Source: an uncultured Collinsella sp. | GTDB lineage: Bacteria; Actinomycetota; Coriobacteriia; Coriobacteriales; Coriobacteriaceae | Direction of reading: 5' to 3' | Length of the DNA: 19,095 nt | Assembly: GCA_902496275.1 (NCBI GenBank) | Contig: CABVAC010000038.1 | Coordinates: forward strand, 1-19,095 | Part shown: positions 14,121 through 19,095 of the stretch, piece after piece | Layout: each line of letters starts with the position of its first letter | How positions within the stretch are numbered: position 1 is the stretch's first letter | The notes under the pieces: generated by a model | What the model saw: the letters and a program-made list of their open reading frames with translations, nothing else | Databases searched by the model: none | What the model was told of the DNA's origin: nothing | Made by a program: the position numbers and the translations under genes

Positions 14121-15143
14121 ATGAGCAAAGAGTGTGCCGAGCAGGTCGAAGGCGCAGGGGCTTCGGTGCCGATGACCGATATATCGAACATTGATGTGCC
14201 CGAGGGCACCGACGAGCTCAGCCGCAGCACCCGCCGTGCATGGCGCAATCGCCTGAACAGCGCTTCGACACGCAAGTTGATCGCGGGCGTCTTGGCTACG
14301 CTGGTGGGCGGTTCGTTTTGGGGCTTCTCGGGTACCAGCGCGAGCTTCCTGTTCGATACCTACCATGTCGATACGCTGTGGCTCATGAGCGTGCGCCAGA
14401 TTCTCGCCGGTCTGCTCTTTATGGCCGTGGTGGTCACGCGCGATCGCGAGCGTCTGGTTAAACTCTGGACCACGCCCGCCGACCGCAGACAACTGCTGCT
14501 TTTTACCGCTTTTGGCCTGCTGTTCAACCAGTTCTGCTATCTTTCGGCCGTGCGCCTGACCAATGCCGGAACCGCGACGGTGCTTCAGTGCCTGCAGCTG
14601 GTCATCATTATGGGATACACCTGCGTTATCGACCGCCGCAGGCCGCGCACGCGCGAGGTTATCGGCATTGGCTTGGCTCTGGGCGGTACGTTTTTGATCG
14701 CCACCGGCGGTGACCCCACCAGCCTGAGCATCTCGCCGCTCGGCCTGGTCGCGGGCCTTATGTGCGCGGTGAGCGCCGCCTGCATGGCGGTGATTCCCGC
14801 CAAGATTCTGCCCGAATACGGCAGCCCCATCGTTACGGGCTCGGCTATGCTTACGGCGGGTGTCGTCACCTGCACTATCGTGCAGCCTTGGGCTCATATG
14901 CCGGCGCTCGATGCCGCCGGCGTCGAAGCGCTCGCGGTGTTTGTAATCGTGGGCTCTTTCCTGGCGTATATGCTCTATATGCAGGGCGTCAAGGATATTG
15001 GCTCCGTACGTGCGAGTCTCATCGGAACCGTGGAGCCGGTCTCGGCGACCATCACGAGTGCCGTTATGCTGGGCACGGTGTTTTTGCCGACCGACCTTAT
15101 CGGCTTTGTCATGATCATCGTGATGATGTTCCTCACGGTGTAG
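14121..15143 (+). CDS. EamA/DMT-family membrane transporter
   Basis: This 340-residue protein is a drug/metabolite transporter with two EamA repeats, about ten membrane segments and a roughly 50-residue polar N-terminus. The first repeat starts at GVLATLVGGSFWGFSGTSAS and includes SVRQILAGLLFMAVVV, FGLLFNQFCYLSAVRLTNAG and VLQCLQLVIIMGY. The second includes LVAGLMCAVSAACMAVIPAK, GSAMLTAGVVTCTIV and VEPVSATITSAVMLGTVFL. DMT proteins export or import small metabolites; the substrate is not readable. GGGGGAG lies 4-5 nt before the ATG. The end, MIIVMMFLTV, is abrupt, and a 17-codon coding-looking tail continues in another frame to about 15196, so a small frameshift at the end is possible. Confidence 0.9.
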   Translation: MSKECAEQVEGAGASVPMTDISNIDVPEGTDELSRSTRRAWRNRLNSASTRKLIAGVLATLVGGSFWGFSGTSASFLFDTYHVDTLWLMSVRQILAGLLFMAVVVTRDRERLVKLWTTPADRRQLLLFTAFGLLFNQFCYLSAVRLTNAGTATVLQCLQLVIIMGYTCVIDRRRPRTREVIGIGLALGGTFLIATGGDPTSLSISPLGLVAGLMCAVSAACMAVIPAKILPEYGSPIVTGSAMLTAGVVTCTIVQPWAHMPALDAAGVEALAVFVIVGSFLAYMLYMQGVKDIGSVRASLIGTVEPVSATITSAVMLGTVFLPTDLIGFVMIIVMMFLTV

Positions 15144-15234
15144 TTGACGCCGCCGCCAAGACAGAAAAGGTGTTGTGCCGCATTTTCGCCAATTGATGTC
15201 CGTGTCTGGAGTTTAGCTGTCGATGCTCAAAATG

Positions 15235-15263
15235 CCATAAACTAGTAACGTTATGGACTTTTT
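15235..15263 (+). other. Weak dyad with T tract before the DUF4012 gene
   Basis: CCATAA (15235-15240) and TTATGG (15251-15256) form a 6-bp inverted repeat followed by five T. It could be a weak terminator for the transporter gene or an operator for the next gene. Confidence 0.3.
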
Positions 15264-15292
15264 CATTGCGACTCAATTGCGAGGATTTCTTT

Positions 15293-17605
15293 ATGGCTGG
15301 TAATCACTTTAAGGGCAGCGATAGCGGCCGTCCTGCAGTTCCGCCGCGTCCGAACGGGGCTGGTAAGGCCGGCACGCCGGGCGGCGCTGGACAGGGCGGT
15401 TCCGGTAAGCGCGTGTCCCCGGGCGAGACAGCGATGTTTACCGCTCTGTACGAGCAGTCTCAAAAGGCAAAAAAGACCGGCCGTGCAAGAGGGAATGTCT
15501 TTGCGGGCGGTGCAACCTCCACGTCGCAGCCGAGCGGGGCTCCTTCGGTACCCGCGAACAACGCAGGTGCTGCCAACGCCGCGAATGCCGCCGGCAACGT
15601 TAATGCCGACAAGGCCGCCAACAATACTCCCTCTGCCGGTGGCGCGGGGCTTACGGGTAACCTTGGCACGATTTACACCGGCGCCTCCGAGACTGGCACG
15701 TTCGCCCGCCTGGATGATAGCGGTGCCGAGTTTGCGGGCTCGGGTTCCAAGGAAGATTATTACGATTTTGGCTTGAACTACGGTGGCGACGCTTCGCCGA
15801 GTTCGACCTCTGACGGTCTGGTCCGTCATCGCCATCGCAAGGGCGAGCGCAAAAAGCGTCACACCGGCGCCATTATTGCCGTTGTAGTCGCGGTGCTTCT
15901 CGTTGCGCTTGGCGCAAGCGGCTTTATGCTGCTTAACTCGGCAAAGACCGTAAAGAGCGAAGCGAAGGAGGCTGTCGAGATCGTCGGTGGCCTTAAGGAC
16001 AAGGTCACGTCGGGCGATTTTTCGACGCTGCCTGACGACGCGAAGAAGATCGATGAGCTCTGCGACAGCATGAAGGCGGAGACCTCGAGCCCGCTGTGGA
16101 CGGCGGCATCGTTTATCCCGGTGTATGGCAGTGACATCAACGCAGCCCGCACCATGATCGACGCCCTGTCCGATGTCTCGAGCAACGCGCTGGTTCCCAT
16201 GGCCGACAACCTTTCGCAGGCCACGCCCGGCAAGCTGTTCCAGGACGGCATGATTAACGTGTCCGCGCTGCAGGCGGTCGCCGATTCGCTTTCCAGCAGC
16301 TCGAAGGTGTTCAAGAGCGCCAACGAGAAGGTCCAGGGCATTGGCGATACTCATATTTCCCAGGTGACCGAGCTGGTCGATAAGGCCAAGGACGGCTTTG
16401 CCACCCTCAACGGTGCGGTTGACGCGGCGGAAAAGGTCGCCCCCGTCCTTCCCCAGATGCTCGGCGCCAACGGCCAGACGCGCAACTACCTTATGTACGC
16501 CATGAACAACGTCGAGATTCGTGCTTGCGGCGGCTTTGGCGGTTCGCAGGGCCTGATTTCGGTCACTGACGGCCAGATGTCGATTGGCGAGTTTGTTCCC
16601 CGCATTGGACTCAGCGAGGATGAGGCAGTCGAGAGCGTCGACGAAGAGGATGAGGCGCTGTTCGGCAACCACAGTAACCTGTACAACTCGGGCAATACCT
16701 ATTCGCCTGATTGGCCCCGCAACTCGCAGCGTGTCGCCGCGCTGTGGAAGTCCCAGTATGGACAGGACGTTGATGGCGTCATCGGTATCGACCCGGTGTT
16801 CCTGCAGTATCTGCTGGGCCTGGTCGGTAACGTGTCACTGCCCGACGGAACGGTTGTCGACGGCACCAACGCCGCAAAGGTCCTCATGCACGATGTGTAC
16901 TGGAACTATCCGGTCGAGGAGTCTGACGGCATCTTTGCATCCGTCGCCAGCGCTGCCTTCGACAAGATCCTTGGCGGTATCGGCGATGTCGATGTTACGA
17001 AGCTTGTCAGCGCCGTTGAGCGCGGTGCCGAAGAGGGCCGCCTGATCGCGTGGATGAGAAACGATGATGAGCAGAGTGCCATCAAAGAGACGGGCATTGA
17101 CGCTTCGCTGCCCGATCCGGATGACCCGAGTGCCGATCCTGTTGCCGGCGTTTACTTTAACAACCTGAGCTTCTCCAAGCTCGACTGGTATCTGAACGCC
17201 GACACGCAGATCGGCCAGGGCATCAAGAACGGCGACGGCACGTGCTCGTATCGCATCACCGTTACTCTGACGAACATCATGACGCAGGAGGAGGCAGGCA
17301 AGCTGCCCGACTACGTTGCGGCGAGCGCACCCGATGCCGCGCGTGACGACGAACGCCTGAATGTCTCGTTGTTTGCCCCGACGGGCGGCAACATCAGTGA
17401 CCTTACGGTTGAGGGCACACAGTTTGGTCTTGGCGCCGCTACGTGGCATGGAATCCCCTTCTATTCGGGCACCGTTGACCTGCATGCTGGCGAGACGACG
17501 ACGATCACGTATACGCTGACCACGTCGGCCGAGGCGGGGGACAAGCCGCTTACGCTGCGTCAGACTCCTACATGCCAGGCGGCTCGCGACAGCGCGTCGG
17601 CGTAG
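15293..17605 (+). CDS. DUF4012 membrane-anchored envelope protein
   Basis: The 770-residue protein has three parts. Residues 1-190 are low-complexity, rich in Gly, Ala, Asn, Pro and Ser, ending in a basic stretch (HRHRKGERKKRH). One transmembrane helix follows (about 192-215, AIIAVVVAVLLVALGASGF). The rest is an extracytoplasmic DUF4012 domain: the family signature lies at YLMYAMNNVEIRACGGFGGS (Arg410 region), with GVIGIDPVFLQYLLGLVG further on. Basic residues before the helix predict an inside N-terminus. DUF4012 proteins are common in actinobacteria and often lie near envelope polysaccharide genes, but no activity is established. GAGG lies 9 nt before the ATG at 15293; the frame extends to 15266 but with weaker support. 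The glmM gene downstream fits an envelope setting. Confidence 0.85.
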   Translation: MAGNHFKGSDSGRPAVPPRPNGAGKAGTPGGAGQGGSGKRVSPGETAMFTALYEQSQKAKKTGRARGNVFAGGATSTSQPSGAPSVPANNAGAANAANAAGNVNADKAANNTPSAGGAGLTGNLGTIYTGASETGTFARLDDSGAEFAGSGSKEDYYDFGLNYGGDASPSSTSDGLVRHRHRKGERKKRHTGAIIAVVVAVLLVALGASGFMLLNSAKTVKSEAKEAVEIVGGLKDKVTSGDFSTLPDDAKKIDELCDSMKAETSSPLWTAASFIPVYGSDINAARTMIDALSDVSSNALVPMADNLSQATPGKLFQDGMINVSALQAVADSLSSSSKVFKSANEKVQGIGDTHISQVTELVDKAKDGFATLNGAVDAAEKVAPVLPQMLGANGQTRNYLMYAMNNVEIRACGGFGGSQGLISVTDGQMSIGEFVPRIGLSEDEAVESVDEEDEALFGNHSNLYNSGNTYSPDWPRNSQRVAALWKSQYGQDVDGVIGIDPVFLQYLLGLVGNVSLPDGTVVDGTNAAKVLMHDVYWNYPVEESDGIFASVASAAFDKILGGIGDVDVTKLVSAVERGAEEGRLIAWMRNDDEQSAIKETGIDASLPDPDDPSADPVAGVYFNNLSFSKLDWYLNADTQIGQGIKNGDGTCSYRITVTLTNIMTQEEAGKLPDYVAASAPDAARDDERLNVSLFAPTGGNISDLTVEGTQFGLGAATWHGIPFYSGTVDLHAGETTTITYTLTTSAEAGDKPLTLRQTPTCQAARDSASA

Positions 17606-17642
17606 GGTTTTTCTGGTAGCGCAGATAATCGAGTACCATTTT

Positions 17643-17675
17643 GGGGCGGACAGGCAATCTGTTCGCCCCTATTTT
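17643..17675 (+). terminator. Terminator-like hairpin directly before the glmM ribosome binding site
   Basis: GGGGCGGACAG (17643-17653) pairs with CTGTTCGCCCC (17659-17669) with one G-T pair and a 5-nt loop, then TATTTT. The T tract ends 2 nt before AAGGAG (17678-17683), the glmM ribosome binding site. It could end the DUF4012 transcript or act as a conditional stop for glmM. Confidence 0.75.
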
Positions 17676-17688
17676 GTAAGGAGAGCGC

Positions 17689-19020
17689 ATGAAGTACTTT
17701 GGCACCGACGGCTTTCGCGGCGAGGCCAACGTTGGGCTGACGGTAGAGCACGCTTATAAGATTGGCCGTTTTGTGGGCTGGTATTACGGCGCCAACCGCA
17801 GTGCTAAGGCGCGCGTGATCGTGGGCAAGGACACGCGTCGCTCGAGCTATATGTTCGAGGCGGCGCTGGTGAGCGGCCTGGTCGCGAGCGGCGCGGACGC
17901 CTACATGCTGCACGTGATCCCGACGCCGGGCGTGGCGCATCAGACCGTGGAGGGCTGCTTCGATTGCGGCATCATGATCAGCGCGAGCCACAACCCGTTT
18001 TGCGATAACGGCATTAAGCTCGTCAACAGCGACGGCTTTAAGATGGACGAGGACGTGCTGGAGCTCATCGAGGACTACATCGATGGCAAGAGCGAGGTAC
18101 CGCTGGCAACGGGCAACCATATCGGCGCCACGGTCGATTACATGCAGGGCCGCAACCGCTATATTGCCTCGCTCATCGCCAGCGCGAACTTTTCGCTGCA
18201 GGGCGTCAAGATCGGTATCGACTGCGCCAACGGCTCGGCTTCCTCGGTGGCCAAGCCGGTGTTTGACGCGCTCGGTGCCGACGTGCGCGTGATCAATGCC
18301 GCGCCCGATGGCTTTAACATCAACGTCGACTGCGGCTCCACGCATATGGAGCGTCTGCAGCGCCATGTGGTGGAGCAGGGCCTGGACGTGGGCTTTGCCT
18401 ACGACGGCGATGCCGACCGCTGCCTGGCCGTGGACGAGCGCGGGCGCGTGGTCGACGGCGACCAGATCCTGTACGTGTGCGGCGTGTATCTGAACAAGCA
18501 CGGGCGCCTCTCGGGCGGTACCGTGGTGCCGACGATTGCCAGTAACTTTGGCCTTGTCAAGTCGCTGGAGCTTGCCGGCCTGAGCGCCGTGACCAGCGGC
18601 GTGGGCGACCGTCACGTGTATGCCAAGATGCGCGAGGGCGGCTACAGCCTGGGCGGCGAGCAGACGGGCCATACGATCTTTGGCGATATCGAGCGCACGG
18701 GCGACGGCATTATGACTTCGCTGCGCGTGATGGAAGTGATTCGTGCCGAGCGCGAGACGCTCTCGCAGCTCACGGCTCCGTGCAAGTTGCTGCCGCAGGC
18801 GCAGGTGGCCGTGCGCGTGGCGGACAAGGACGCCGCGCTCGAGAACATGGGCGTGCAGAACGCCATCGCCGAGGCCGAGGCTGCGCTGGCAGGCGAGGGC
18901 CGCGTGCTCGTGCGCAAGAGCGGAACCGAGTCGGTTATCCGCGTGCTGGCCGAGGCGCCCGACCAAGCATCCGCCGATGCCGCCATGAAGCGCATCGCCA
19001 ACGCGCTCGAGGCTTTATAG
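17689..19020 (+). CDS. glmM: Phosphoglucosamine mutase
   Basis: The 443-residue length matches GlmM, which converts glucosamine-6-phosphate to glucosamine-1-phosphate on the way to UDP-GlcNAc, the precursor of peptidoglycan. It starts MKYFGTDGFRGEAN. The phosphoserine loop is ISASHNP with Ser100 as the expected phosphorylated residue. The metal-binding loop DGDADR spans 239-244. The sugar loop is GEQTGHT, and the phosphate-binding end is RKSGTES. All four key motifs are intact. AAGGAG with 5 nt spacing supports the start. It is cytoplasmic and normally essential. The hairpin before it leaves no obvious separate promoter, so regulation by read-through is possible. Confidence 0.96.
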   Translation: MKYFGTDGFRGEANVGLTVEHAYKIGRFVGWYYGANRSAKARVIVGKDTRRSSYMFEAALVSGLVASGADAYMLHVIPTPGVAHQTVEGCFDCGIMISASHNPFCDNGIKLVNSDGFKMDEDVLELIEDYIDGKSEVPLATGNHIGATVDYMQGRNRYIASLIASANFSLQGVKIGIDCANGSASSVAKPVFDALGADVRVINAAPDGFNINVDCGSTHMERLQRHVVEQGLDVGFAYDGDADRCLAVDERGRVVDGDQILYVCGVYLNKHGRLSGGTVVPTIASNFGLVKSLELAGLSAVTSGVGDRHVYAKMREGGYSLGGEQTGHTIFGDIERTGDGIMTSLRVMEVIRAERETLSQLTAPCKLLPQAQVAVRVADKDAALENMGVQNAIAEAEAALAGEGRVLVRKSGTESVIRVLAEAPDQASADAAMKRIANALEAL

Positions 19021-19095
19021 CTACGCGGCCAATCTGGCACTTGGGGACGTTCCTTTTAATATGAGCAGGACATTGTCAAGAGGCAAAATCGGGCC
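19021..19095. other. Window-end tail with a REP-like string
   Basis: After glmM the sequence contains CTGGCACTTGGGGACGTTCC (19035-19054) followed by TTTTAATATGAGC. Strings like GGGGACGTTCC recur in intergenic REP-type elements and next to Y1/RAYT transposases in many gut bacteria. Only one arm is in the window, so this is a suggestion. Confidence 0.3.

Noticed and set aside
15263..18966. Two minus-strand open frames of about 470 codons over the DUF4012 and glmM genes
   Set aside because: Both mirror well-supported plus-strand genes and have shadow-like His/Arg/Ala compositions.

Overview
The window looks like chromosomal DNA from a gut actinobacterium of the Coriobacteriia, most probably Collinsella. 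This rests on GC-rich codon usage, GGAG-type ribosome binding sites, and the gene mix: a mannose-family PTS, a DUF4012 envelope protein, glmM and an AlbA_2 regulator. The genus call is inference, because there is no rRNA or marker gene in the window.

Layout: (1) 1-321, a HicAB toxin-antitoxin module on the minus strand. hicB is cut by the window edge, and a promoter/operator overlaps the hicA -10 box. (2) 383-3486, a minus-strand PreP-like M16C metallopeptidase with a hairpin terminator. (3) 3767-8586, a plus-strand sugar locus: GntR/UTRA regulator, PTS EIIA, EIIB, terminator, a SIS-family deglycase-like enzyme with its own promoter, a 13-bp hairpin, EIIC, EIID and a terminator. (4) 8638-10401, an AlbA_2/Schlafen-type regulator preceded by two copies of a 65-bp repeat block with identical internal spacing. 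(5) 10502-13422, accessory genes: an unknown Ala-rich protein, an HNH endonuclease with an uncharacterised N-terminal domain, a small zinc-ribbon protein and a DUF5710 protein. (6) 13722-13889, tRNA-Val(GAC) on the minus strand with promoter and terminator. (7) 14121-19020, an EamA transporter, a large membrane-anchored DUF4012 protein, and glmM, whose ribosome binding site lies directly behind a terminator-like hairpin. (8) 19021-19095, a short tail with a REP-like string.

How the genes fit together: the sugar locus makes biochemical sense as one pathway. The mannose-type PTS would import and phosphorylate a substrate. The SIS protein resembles fructosamine-6-phosphate deglycases (FrlB, GfrE, GfrF) and would split the phosphorylated product. 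The GntR/UTRA protein would sense an intermediate. Amadori products such as fructoselysine or glucoselysine are the best-supported substrate guess. glmM and the DUF4012 protein point to cell-envelope functions. The most interesting items are the Amadori-type PTS locus with its internal expression step, the duplicated operator array before the AlbA_2 regulator, the HNH protein with a possible DNA-reader domain, and the hairpin in front of glmM.
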